Assembly (NCBI GenBank): GCA_013697015.1
Contig: JACCXL010000331.1
Coordinates: 1 to 6,926, forward strand
Direction of reading: 5' to 3'
From: Chthoniobacterales bacterium
GTDB lineage: Bacteria > Verrucomicrobiota > Verrucomicrobiia > Chthoniobacterales > UBA10450
Length of the DNA: 6,926 nucleotides
This document shows, one piece after another, positions 1 through 6,553 of the stretch; positions within the stretch are counted from its first letter, which is position 1; every line of letters begins with the position of its first letter. The translations under genes were made by a program, and so were the position numbers. The notes under the pieces were generated by a model, which saw nothing but the letters and a program-made list of their open reading frames with translations, made no database searches and was not told the DNA's origin.

Positions 1-2507
1 TCCAGAGCGTGGACGACACGATGGAGGACATCATGCGCCTGGCGATGTCGGAAGCGATGCTCTTCAAATACGGCAGCGGGACCGGCAGTGATTTATCATC
101 GCTCAGGTCCACGCGGGAAAAATTGAGCGGTGGCGGCAAGCCGAGCGGGCCGCTTTCCTTCCTGAAAGTTTATGACCAGGTCGCGAACGTGGTGAAAAGC
201 GGCGGCAAAACCAGACGGGCCGCGAAGATGAACACGCTCAAAGACTGGCATCCGGACATCGAGGAATTCATCGATGCGAAGCAGAAGGAAGAGAAGAAGG
301 CGTGGGCATTGATCGAGGCCGGCTACGACGGCAGCTACAATGGCGACGCCTACGGCTCCGTCATGTATCAGAACGAGAATCTGAGCGTGCGCGTGAGCGA
401 CGAGTTCATGGACGCGGCGACGGAGGATCGCGAATGGTGGACGAAGCGGGTGCGCAATGGATCACCCTGCGAGCAAAAAAGCGCCCGCGCGTTGCTCCGG
501 AAAATTGCGGAAGGAACGCACATCTGCGGCGATCCCGGGATGCAGTTCGATTCGACCATTCATAAATGGCACACCTGCAAGGGCACGGATCGGCAGAACT
601 CCACCAATCCCTGCAGCGAATATCTGTTTCTCGACAACACCGCCTGCAATCTCGCGTCGCTCAACCTGATGAAGTTCAAGCGCGCGGACGGGGTCTTCGA
701 TGTGGAGCGTTTCAAAGCGGCCGCCCGGATCTTTATCACGGCGCAGGAAATTCTGGTCGATAACGCGAGTTATCCGATCAAAGAGATTGCCGAAAACTCA
801 CACATCTTCCGGACGCTCGGGCTCGGCTACGCCAATCTCGGTTCGCTCATCATGAGCTACGGGTACGGCTACGATAGCGTGGAGGGACGCGCGTTGTGCG
901 GCGCCATCACCGCGATCATGACCGGCGAAGCGTATGAACAAAGCGCGCGGATGGCGCGAGCGATGGGACCATTTCCTGGCTACAAGGACGCTCGTTGCAG
1001 CGGCATCGCAAAACCAGCCGCCAAAAATAACGTCGCGCCCATGCTGGAAGTGATCGAATTGCATCGACGCGCCGTCTCCGAGATCGCGGCCCACGAAGAA
1101 TTCGCCTATCTGAAGGAGGAAGCCGCCAGGGTCTGGGACAGCGCCGCGGCGCTGGGACAGCGTCACGGATATCGCAATGCGCAGGTCACGGTCCTGGCCC
1201 CGACGGGCACGATCAGTTTCCTGATGGATTGCGACACGACCGGCATCGAACCCGACATCGCGCTGGTGAAATACAAACTGCTCGCTGGCGGCGGCATGTT
1301 GAAAATCGTGAACCAGACGGTGAAACCGGCCCTTGAGAAACTGGGTTATAACTCCGAGGAGATCGAGCGGATCATCGCGCACGTCGATGTTTGCGACACG
1401 ATAGAAGACGTGCAGGATCCGGACGGCTCGACCGTCTTCTCCGGCTTGAAACCCGAGCATCTCGCGATCTTCGATTGCGCCTTCAAACCGCACCGGGGAG
1501 AACGGTCGTTAGGCTACATGGGCCATTTGCGGATGATGGCCGCGGCGCAGCCTTTCCTGAGCGGGGCCATTTCCAAGACCGTGAACATGCCGGAGAGCGC
1601 CACGGTCGACGAGATCATGAACACGTACGTCGAGGGATGGCGCCTCGGTCTGAAAGCGATCGCGATTTACCGCGATGGATCGAAGCGGTCGGCGCCGCTG
1701 AATGTGAAAAAGACCCGAGACATGGGCAGTGCGGGCGACGTCGAGGTCTCCCTCGACATGTTGGTCGAACGTCCGGAGATCGAAGGTCGCATCCTGGAAT
1801 TGGAGGAGGAACTCGCCGCCCTGCGCGGCCGTCCCACGCGGCATCGGATGGCGGACACCCGGATGTCGTTAACGCATCGGTTCGAGATCGCCGGTCACGA
1901 GGGCTACATCACCGTCGGCTTATATGAAGATGGAATGCCGGGCGAGCTCTTCGTCACCATGGCCAAGGAAGGCAGCACCATTGGCGGCCTCATGGATACA
2001 GTCGGCACGCTCACTTCGATTGCACTGCAATACGGCGTCCCGCTGGAGAGCCTGGTGAAGAAGTTTGCTTACCAGCGTTTCGAGCCAAGTGGGTTCACCA
2101 AGAATCCAGACATCCGCAACGCGACCAGCATTACCGACTACGTCTTCCGCTGGCTCGGTTGCCAGTTCATCAAAGGCTACAAAGAAGCGACCTCGCCGAA
2201 CCGTGGGCAATCCGAGTTGCCGATGAAGGAGATTGGAGAAATGGAGAAGAAGGCGGTGAACCGGCCCGTCTCGGATCTGCCGCGCACGGCGGAGAAGGAG
2301 TTGATCGACGTCATCACCAACCACGCGTCGAACGAGGGCAGCCCGACGACGCTCTCGAATGGGCACACGCACGCGGAGCGGGTGAAAGAAGCGCTCGGGA
2401 ACATGTTTATGGAGATCACCTGCTCGCATTGCGGGAGCGACAAAGTGGTGCGCGCCGGTGCCTGCGGCGTCTGCACCGAGTGCGGCACGAGCCAGGGGTG
2501 TAGCTGA
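1..2507 (+). CDS. nrdJ: Vitamin B12-dependent (class II) ribonucleotide reductase, 5'-truncated by the window edge
   Basis: Adenosylcobalamin-dependent reductase that converts ribonucleotides to deoxyribonucleotides in the cytoplasm by thiyl-radical chemistry. The frame is open from position 3, and the residues just before the GTG at 9 (Q-S) already belong to the family, so the true start lies upstream. Numbering from that GTG (832 residues): GSGTG loop at 22-26; active-site NPCSE at 200-204, with Cys202 as the expected thiyl-radical cysteine and Asn200 and Glu204 beside it; Cys213, eleven residues on, fits one of the two reducing cysteines. The partner cysteine should lie just before the visible sequence. 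APTGTIS at 397-403 is the conserved phosphate-side loop, QPFLSGAISKTVNMP starts at 514, and YRDGSKRS starts at 554. A charged, coiled-coil-like linker (588-609) leads to a TSCPD domain (about 614-722). The tail carries six cysteines (805, 808, 819, 822, 825, 831), probably the swinging redox arm or a zinc site. Roughly 120 N-terminal residues appear to be missing, judged from the usual position of the radical cysteine. Confidence 0.96.
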   Translation, partial: QSVDDTMEDIMRLAMSEAMLFKYGSGTGSDLSSLRSTREKLSGGGKPSGPLSFLKVYDQVANVVKSGGKTRRAAKMNTLKDWHPDIEEFIDAKQKEEKKAWALIEAGYDGSYNGDAYGSVMYQNENLSVRVSDEFMDAATEDREWWTKRVRNGSPCEQKSARALLRKIAEGTHICGDPGMQFDSTIHKWHTCKGTDRQNSTNPCSEYLFLDNTACNLASLNLMKFKRADGVFDVERFKAAARIFITAQEILVDNASYPIKEIAENSHIFRTLGLGYANLGSLIMSYGYGYDSVEGRALCGAITAIMTGEAYEQSARMARAMGPFPGYKDARCSGIAKPAAKNNVAPMLEVIELHRRAVSEIAAHEEFAYLKEEAARVWDSAAALGQRHGYRNAQVTVLAPTGTISFLMDCDTTGIEPDIALVKYKLLAGGGMLKIVNQTVKPALEKLGYNSEEIERIIAHVDVCDTIEDVQDPDGSTVFSGLKPEHLAIFDCAFKPHRGERSLGYMGHLRMMAAAQPFLSGAISKTVNMPESATVDEIMNTYVEGWRLGLKAIAIYRDGSKRSAPLNVKKTRDMGSAGDVEVSLDMLVERPEIEGRILELEEELAALRGRPTRHRMADTRMSLTHRFEIAGHEGYITVGLYEDGMPGELFVTMAKEGSTIGGLMDTVGTLTSIALQYGVPLESLVKKFAYQRFEPSGFTKNPDIRNATSITDYVFRWLGCQFIKGYKEATSPNRGQSELPMKEIGEMEKKAVNRPVSDLPRTAEKELIDVITNHASNEGSPTTLSNGHTHAERVKEALGNMFMEITCSHCGSDKVVRAGACGVCTECGTSQGCS

Positions 2508-2554
2508 GCCAGAGCGCGCCACCGCGCGTTCGTCGCTATCTCGTTGCGGAATGG

Positions 2555-2569
2555 GATTCGGAACGAATC
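2555..2569 (+). other. Small hairpin just before the hydrolase start codon
   Basis: A perfect 6-bp inverted repeat (GATTCG / CGAATC) with a 3-nt GAA loop ends four bases before the ATG at 2574. In mRNA it would occupy the place of a ribosome binding site, and no good Shine-Dalgarno sequence is visible nearby. It could tune translation of the hydrolase or be chance. The 66-bp gap after nrdJ shows no convincing terminator, so read-through from nrdJ is possible. Confidence 0.25.
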
Positions 2570-2573
2570 GCGC

Positions 2574-3425
2574 ATGAGTCGTCGACTCTGCTTAGCGCTC
2601 GCTCTCTTTTTCCTCTACGCTGCACTCATCGGCTGGACACCCTTGCTGGATTCGCTTGTTTTCTTCCCGAGCACCAACCGAATCGCGGCCGGGAACGCGG
2701 CACGCAGAGTTGTCGCGTTCGAAGGCGGCGAACTCGAGATCTGGACGGCAGCTTCGCGGGCCGCGCAGGTTGCTGGCCAGCCGGATTGCTTCATCTTGCG
2801 GTTCTACGGCAACGCAGATCGAGCGGAGCGCTGGGTCGCGGCGGAAGCCGAGATGTTCAATGACCGCGCGGTGGAGGTCTGGGGGATGAATTATCCGGGA
2901 TTCGGCGGCAGCACCGGGCCTGCTCGACTTGCACGCGTCGGTCCAGCCGCACTGGCCGCGTTCGATGAACTGAGACGCACGGCGGGCGACCATCCCGTCG
3001 TTCTCTTCGGCGCGAGTCTCGGCACCACCGCGGCGCTCCATGTCAGCGCCCATCGGGAGGTCTCGGGCTTGATCTTGCACAATCCGCCAGTGCTTCGCGA
3101 AATGATCGTGCAACAGTTTGGCTGGTGGAATCTGTGGCTGCTCGCCGGACCGCTTTCTCAGAAAGTTCCAGCGGCGTTGAACAATGTGGCTAATGCGAAA
3201 GCCACACATGCACCCGGCGTGTTCCTGTTGGCGGAGAAAGACGAGGTCGTCGCGCCGAAGTATCAGGCGTTGGTTGTCGACGCCTATGCCGGACCGAAGC
3301 GCGTCATCTCGCTTCCGGGCGCTGGCCACAATTCGCCCATCGCGGGTGCTGAATTGGCTGCTTTGCACCGAGCGCTCGACTGGCTGTTTAGCTCTGGTTC
3401 CCAGACACAGATGAGCTCCGAATGA
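2574..3425 (+). CDS. Membrane-anchored alpha/beta hydrolase (serine hydrolase)
   Basis: A 283-residue alpha/beta hydrolase, probably an esterase, lipase or peptidase-like enzyme held at the inner membrane with its domain outside the cytoplasm; the substrate is unknown. MSRR is followed by a hydrophobic stretch (about residues 5-22) that reads as a signal anchor, then a DSLVFFPS segment common in membrane-anchored relatives of the BEM46/ABHD12-13 type. FYGNA (77-81) is the likely oxyanion-hole region, and NYPGFGGSTG (106-115) is the strand/turn before the nucleophile in this family. The catalytic triad is visible: Ser148 in GASLG, Asp223 in LLAEKDEVV, and His252 in GAGHNSP. The ATG at 2574 was chosen because the signal anchor then begins directly after two arginines. 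An in-frame TTG at 2544 would add ten residues with no family support. The stop overlaps a possible ATG for the next gene (ATGA at 3422), which suggests an operon with the lipoprotein. Confidence 0.88.
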   Translation: MSRRLCLALALFFLYAALIGWTPLLDSLVFFPSTNRIAAGNAARRVVAFEGGELEIWTAASRAAQVAGQPDCFILRFYGNADRAERWVAAEAEMFNDRAVEVWGMNYPGFGGSTGPARLARVGPAALAAFDELRRTAGDHPVVLFGASLGTTAALHVSAHREVSGLILHNPPVLREMIVQQFGWWNLWLLAGPLSQKVPAALNNVANAKATHAPGVFLLAEKDEVVAPKYQALVVDAYAGPKRVISLPGAGHNSPIAGAELAALHRALDWLFSSGSQTQMSSE

Positions 3426-3514
3426 CCAGGCGAACGTCCGTTACGACGAACGAAAAAGACCCATCGTGTGGTTCTTTGCACAGGCGTTGCGTTGTGTTTC
3501 TTGGTTCCGATTTA

Positions 3515-4354
3515 ATGACACGCTTAGTCACGAAGCGTGGAAAGGCGGCAAACGCTGGGCCGATTGCGCTCGCGATTGCGCTCTCCTCGCTGATGGCAGG
3601 ATGCGCTTCGCACGATGCAAGCATTCACGCCGCGCCGCTCAAAACGGCAGCCACAACCGCAGCGCGCAACGACAGAAACCCGCCGTTCATGGCGGCGTTT
3701 TACGTTGGTAGTCACGGGTGGCACACCAGCATCATTGTTCCACGCGCCGCGATTTCAAAGAATGCCTGGCCAGCAGGCGTGGTCGACCGGACATTCCGCG
3801 ATTGCAGCTTCCTCGAAGCGGGGTGGGGTGACCGCAAGTTCTACATGGCGCCGCGGCCAAACGTTTCGACGGCGCTCGACGCCGTCTTCCTACCGGGCGC
3901 AAGTGTGTTGCACATGGTTGGGCTCGATCCACCGCTCGAAAGCGCACTCGCCTGGAGCGGGCTGGTGCGAATGCCATGCAACGCGGCGGAGTTGCAGAGC
4001 GTTTGTCGCGCCATCGGTGCCACCTTCGCGCCGAATGCGCACCGCCAAATCCAAGCGCTGGGCCCCGGGCTTTACGGCCGCATCAGCAGATTTTATCCAG
4101 CTCACGGCCGTTACTATTTCGCAAACACCTGCAACAACTGGACTGCGCGAATCATGCGCGCTGGCGGTTTTCCGGCTGATGTCGGTCCCGCCGGCACTTG
4201 GACAGCGGGAGCCGTTATGGCGCAGGCGCGGCGGTTAGGGAAGACAAGATCCGCGGGATCCACTGCTTTGGTCGCGAGAGAGAATGATCAGCGCGCTCCG
4301 ATCCTCACGACACCGGCCGTGGCCGGTAAGCGACGCGTACGATTACAGGACTAG
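3515..4354 (+). CDS. DUF2459-family lipoprotein, possible papain-like fold
   Basis: A 279-residue exported lipoprotein of unknown biochemical role. The basic N-terminus (MTRLVTKRGK), a hydrophobic stretch, and LMAGC form a type II signal peptide with Cys30 as the lipidated residue. The -3 position is Met rather than the usual Leu, a mild deviation. The core matches the DUF2459 pattern (also described as a urease-region conserved hypothetical): SHGWHT with His67 and His70, EAGWGDRKFYM from Glu101, LPGASVLHMVG, then GRYYF and NTCNNWTARIM with Cys206. A His early and a Cys at the start of a late helix is the order seen in permuted papain-like proteins such as YiiX, so enzymatic activity is possible but inferred. 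The last roughly 40 residues are basic and low in hydrophobicity, an apparent extra tail. The in-frame ATG at 3422 overlaps the hydrolase stop by four bases and would suit translational coupling, but it puts 31 more residues before the signal peptide, so 3515 is preferred. No urease genes are visible here. Confidence 0.82.
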   Translation: MTRLVTKRGKAANAGPIALAIALSSLMAGCASHDASIHAAPLKTAATTAARNDRNPPFMAAFYVGSHGWHTSIIVPRAAISKNAWPAGVVDRTFRDCSFLEAGWGDRKFYMAPRPNVSTALDAVFLPGASVLHMVGLDPPLESALAWSGLVRMPCNAAELQSVCRAIGATFAPNAHRQIQALGPGLYGRISRFYPAHGRYYFANTCNNWTARIMRAGGFPADVGPAGTWTAGAVMAQARRLGKTRSAGSTALVARENDQRAPILTTPAVAGKRRVRLQD

Positions 4355-4403
4355 GAGGCGTAATCAGACGATGCTCGTGCCGGCTCATTTTGCGCCGGAT
4401 CAG

Positions 4404-4431
4404 TTGCTAGAGGGCCGCGGACGGCTACAGT
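4404..4431 (+). promoter_or_regulatory. Possible sigma-70-type promoter for the acyl-CoA dehydrogenase
   Basis: TTGCTA (4404-4409) and TACAGT (4426-4431) are separated by 16 bases, each matching four of six consensus positions. This would give a leader of about 30 bases before the ATG at 4469. The gap of about 114 bases after the lipoprotein gene allows for a separate promoter. Support is weak and based on pattern only; the site also lies in GC-rich sequence where such matches are less frequent but not rare. Confidence 0.22.
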
Positions 4432-4468
4432 TCGTCGCCCTCCTTGGCGGCGGGTGCGACTTAATTTT

Positions 4469-6277
4469 ATGGCGAAAACAGAAGCGGACATTCAGCGCGA
4501 GAAAGAGATGCAGCAGGCGGAGGAGCTGCTCTTCGCGGGCCACCAGGAGCTTGGCTTTGCCAAGGGTCTTTTCCTCGGACGCTTTGTGGCGGACTGGGCG
4601 ATGCCCTATCCGACATTCGGGGCCTCCCAGCAAACGGAGTTGGATGCTGCCCTCGCCGAAGTGCGCCAGATGCTCGATCAGGAACTGGATCCAAGCCAGA
4701 TCGATCGCGAATCCAATATTCCACAGGACCTGATCGATGGCCTCGCCCGCGCCGGCGTTCTCGGGATGACGGCGCCGCAGGAATTCGGCGGGAGAGGTTT
4801 TTCGCAAATGCAGTATTGCAAGGTGCTCGAGGAAATCGGGAGCCGCGACGCGTCGGTCTCCGTTTTCACCAATGCACATCATTCGATTGGGATTCGCGCC
4901 TTGTTGCTGTTCGGAACGCGTGAGCAGAAGACACGCTGGCTGCCCAAGCTGGTCTCGGGCGAACAGCTCGCAGCCTTCGCTTTAACGGAGGAAAACGCGG
5001 GCTCCGACGCCGCCAACGTGCAAATGACGGCGACCCCCACCGAGGACGGCTCGGCTTACATTTTGAACGGTGAGAAACGTTACATCACGAACGCCTCGAT
5101 CGCGCAGGTCCTGACCGTCATGGCGCGCACGCCGGTGCCCGGGAAAGAAGGGAAAACGGCGATCACGGCCTTCCTCGTGACGCCGGATATGGCGGGATTC
5201 GAGATGATCGAGCCGCGCATGCCGAAGCTCGGGATTCGCGGCACAGCGACGGGTCGGTTCGCTTTGCGCGATGTGCGCGTGCCGAAAGAGAACATCCTCG
5301 GGCCGCTCGGCAAAGGATTGCGCGTCGCGCTCACCGTTCTCGATTTCGGCCGGACGACGTTTGGCGCTTGCTGCATGGGCGCGGCCAAGACTTGCCTCCG
5401 CCTTGCAGTGGAGCACGCGAATACGCGCCGACAGTTCAACAAGACGCTCGGCGACTTTGATCTCGTGAAGAAGAAAATCGGCCGGATGGCAGCCGACATT
5501 TACGCGATGGAGGCGATGACACAGGTCACCGCTTCGCTGATCGACCGCGGGCTTGAGGACTACATGATCGAGACGGCCATGCTCAAAGTCTTTACGACCG
5601 ATCGCCTGTGGGACGCGGTCAACGATGCTTTCCAGATCAATGGCGGATCGGCTTACTTCAACGACAAGCCGCTCGAGCGCATGTTGCGGGATGCGCGTAT
5701 CAACCAGATCGGCGAGGGGAGCAACGAAGTGCTGACATCGTTCATCGCGTTGGTCGGGATGCGCGGACCGGGCATGGAGTTTAAGGAGATCTACGACACG
5801 ATGCTGAAGCCGTGGCGGCAGGATCGGATGAAGGCGTGGAGCGCTGGGAAGAACCGGTTCAATGCCGCCGTGAAAATTCCAAGCGTTCCGGTCAACAGCG
5901 AGAGTTTGCGCGGATATGCCAGCCAGCTCGGCCGGGCGATCTGGCGTTTTAATCTGATGGTGAATCGCGCGCTGATTCAGTACCGGGAGCCGATCTTGGA
6001 TATGCAGCTGGTGCAGGAACGCATCGCGGGAGCAGCGATGGAGATGTTCGCCTCGGCGTGCGTGCTCAGCAGGCTCGATTCTGAGCTGCAGAGTGGGAGC
6101 CGGAATGGAAGTGGACCCGGCGGCAACCAGAGAGCGGCGGACCTATTTTTGCGGCAATCACTCAGCCGGATTCGGCGATTCATGTCCGATTTAAGCGGCA
6201 ACCATGACAAAGCGCTCCTCGCGACAGCAAATTCGGTGCTGGGAAAAGAAGATCCCGCCGGCTTAAACGGCCGCTAA
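4469..6277 (+). CDS. Acyl-CoA dehydrogenase, VLCAD/ACAD9-like with C-terminal helical domain
   Basis: A 602-residue FAD enzyme that introduces the trans-2 double bond into acyl-CoA in the first step of beta-oxidation, passing electrons to electron-transfer flavoprotein. Regions in order: N-terminal helical domain from about residue 60; FALTEENAGSD (from 170), the first flavin/substrate signature; NGEKRYITNA in the beta domain; TRRQFNKTLGDF (319-330) and LERMLRDARI (402-411) in the C-terminal helical domain; and GEGSNE with Glu416, which aligns with the catalytic base of the VLCAD motif FEGTND. Ordinary acyl-CoA dehydrogenases end near residue 380-400. Here a further helical domain follows (about 480-580) with VQERIAGAAMEMF (from 515) and CVLSRLDSEL, as in VLCAD and ACAD9, where it helps dimerisation and membrane association. 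Long-chain substrates are therefore likely, but this is inferred. The ATG at 4469 is preferred; a GTG at 4454 would add five residues. Neither has a strong ribosome binding site. The final 48 bp recur downstream at 6506. Confidence 0.93.
   Translation: MAKTEADIQREKEMQQAEELLFAGHQELGFAKGLFLGRFVADWAMPYPTFGASQQTELDAALAEVRQMLDQELDPSQIDRESNIPQDLIDGLARAGVLGMTAPQEFGGRGFSQMQYCKVLEEIGSRDASVSVFTNAHHSIGIRALLLFGTREQKTRWLPKLVSGEQLAAFALTEENAGSDAANVQMTATPTEDGSAYILNGEKRYITNASIAQVLTVMARTPVPGKEGKTAITAFLVTPDMAGFEMIEPRMPKLGIRGTATGRFALRDVRVPKENILGPLGKGLRVALTVLDFGRTTFGACCMGAAKTCLRLAVEHANTRRQFNKTLGDFDLVKKKIGRMAADIYAMEAMTQVTASLIDRGLEDYMIETAMLKVFTTDRLWDAVNDAFQINGGSAYFNDKPLERMLRDARINQIGEGSNEVLTSFIALVGMRGPGMEFKEIYDTMLKPWRQDRMKAWSAGKNRFNAAVKIPSVPVNSESLRGYASQLGRAIWRFNLMVNRALIQYREPILDMQLVQERIAGAAMEMFASACVLSRLDSELQSGSRNGSGPGGNQRAADLFLRQSLSRIRRFMSDLSGNHDKALLATANSVLGKEDPAGLNGR
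6230..6277 (+). repeat. Direct repeat, copy 1 (3' end of the acyl-CoA dehydrogenase gene)
   Basis: These 48 bases encode the last 15 residues (NSVLGKEDPAGLNGR) and the TAA stop. They match 6506-6553 at 41 of 48 positions without gaps, 276 bases downstream. Six of the seven differences are transitions. Similarity may go on past the stop (6278-6290 against 6560-6571) after a short indel, so the duplicated block may include some 3' flank. Confidence 0.75.
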
Positions 6278-6281
6278 GCCG
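6259..6281 (+). other. Stem-loop across the acyl-CoA dehydrogenase stop codon
   Basis: CGGCTTA (6259-6265) and TAAGCCG (6275-6281) form a perfect 7-bp stem with a 9-nt loop, and the TAA stop is the start of the right arm. There is no T-run after it, so it is not a clean intrinsic terminator; it may slow or protect the 3' end of the transcript. The matching hairpin is not kept in the downstream copy, where the right arm reads TGAGTCA. Confidence 0.3.
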
Positions 6282-6326
6282 CGCGAGCCGTCAGTGTGGA
6301 TTTACGCTTTTCCGAAAAAAGAAGCA

Positions 6327-6502
6327 TCCACAGATTACGCAGCCAATTTGCACGGATTTAATCAGGAAAGCAGGAAAAGGAGATTCGATTTCGGACACCC
6401 CTTCCTGGGTTCCTGCTTTCCGATTCATCCTCGCGCGGTCAATCTGCGGAAATCTGCGCTGCAACGGCCGCGAAGCGACGGCCAGGCTTTCAAATCTGTG
6501 GA
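6327..6502. repeat. 176-bp palindromic intergenic element (MITE/REP-like) with 10-bp terminal inverted repeats
   Basis: The ends are perfect inverted repeats: TCCACAGATT (6327-6336) and AATCTGTGGA (6493-6502). Inside is a perfect 12-bp inverted pair, GGAAAGCAGGAA (6365-6376) and TTCCTGCTTTCC (6410-6421), around a 33-nt centre. Partly matching arms extend outward (GGATTTAATC against GATTCATCC; GATTACGCAG against the two AATCTGCG units at 6441 and 6451). It encodes no protein. This resembles the non-autonomous, hairpin-forming intergenic repeats scattered in many bacterial genomes, and the end motif is one I associate with Verrucomicrobiota; both are recall rather than a search. No target-site duplication is evident at its borders. 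Confidence 0.68.
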
Positions 6503-6505
6503 CTT

Positions 6506-6553
6506 AATCCGGCGCTGGGGAAAGACGATTCCGCCGGCTTAAACAGCCGCTGA
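6506..6553 (+). pseudogene. Detached, diverged second copy of the acyl-CoA dehydrogenase 3' end (direct repeat, copy 2)
   Basis: Read in the same frame as copy 1 it gives NPALGKDDSAGLNSR and a TGA stop, against NSVLGKEDPAGLNGR and TAA in the gene. Identity is 41 of 48 bases. Five of the seven changes alter an amino acid, so the copy does not look protected as coding sequence. No start codon or upstream dehydrogenase sequence accompanies it: the palindromic element ends only three bases before it. It could be the remnant of a tandem paralogue, of a local duplication split by the element, or a piece of a dispersed repeat. Confidence 0.6.

Noticed and set aside
798..1493. Minus-strand open frame of 231 codons inside nrdJ
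   Set aside because: It lies fully antisense to strongly conserved NrdJ sequence, its translation is rich in Arg, Asp and His with no recognisable motif, and long antisense frames are common in GC-rich genes.
1391..1927. Plus-strand 178-codon frame overlapping nrdJ
   Set aside because: Out-of-frame shadow of NrdJ; very Arg-rich and lacking any motif.
1920..2522. Minus-strand open frame of 200 codons over the nrdJ 3' end
   Set aside because: Antisense to the TSCPD domain and cysteine tail; composition is Arg/Ala/His-rich and resembles no family.
2514..2527. Possible terminator hairpin after nrdJ (GCGCG-CCAC-CGCGC)
   Set aside because: The stem has only five pairs, sits in GC-rich sequence and is not followed by a T-run.
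3487..3516. Promoter-like TTGCGT and TTTAAT before the lipoprotein start
   Set aside because: The -10-like box overlaps the ATG at 3515, so transcription would begin inside the signal peptide.
3615..4238. Plus-strand 207-codon frame inside the lipoprotein gene
   Set aside because: Out-of-frame shadow; the overlapping frame carries a signal peptide and all DUF2459 motifs.
4312..4327. Perfect 7-bp inverted repeat (ACCGGCC / GGCCGGT) near the lipoprotein 3' end
   Set aside because: The two-base spacer is too small for a natural loop without losing pairs, it lies within coding sequence and no T-run follows, so it does not qualify as a terminator.
4284..4733. 149-codon frame spanning the gap before the acyl-CoA dehydrogenase
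   Set aside because: Most of it overlaps two real genes out of phase and the product is Arg/Cys-rich without motifs. Only the AGGAGG-ATG at its middle is kept as a low-interest note.
6294..6542. 82-codon frame across the palindromic element
   Set aside because: It reads through inverted repeats and the duplicated gene tail in another frame and shows no protein features.
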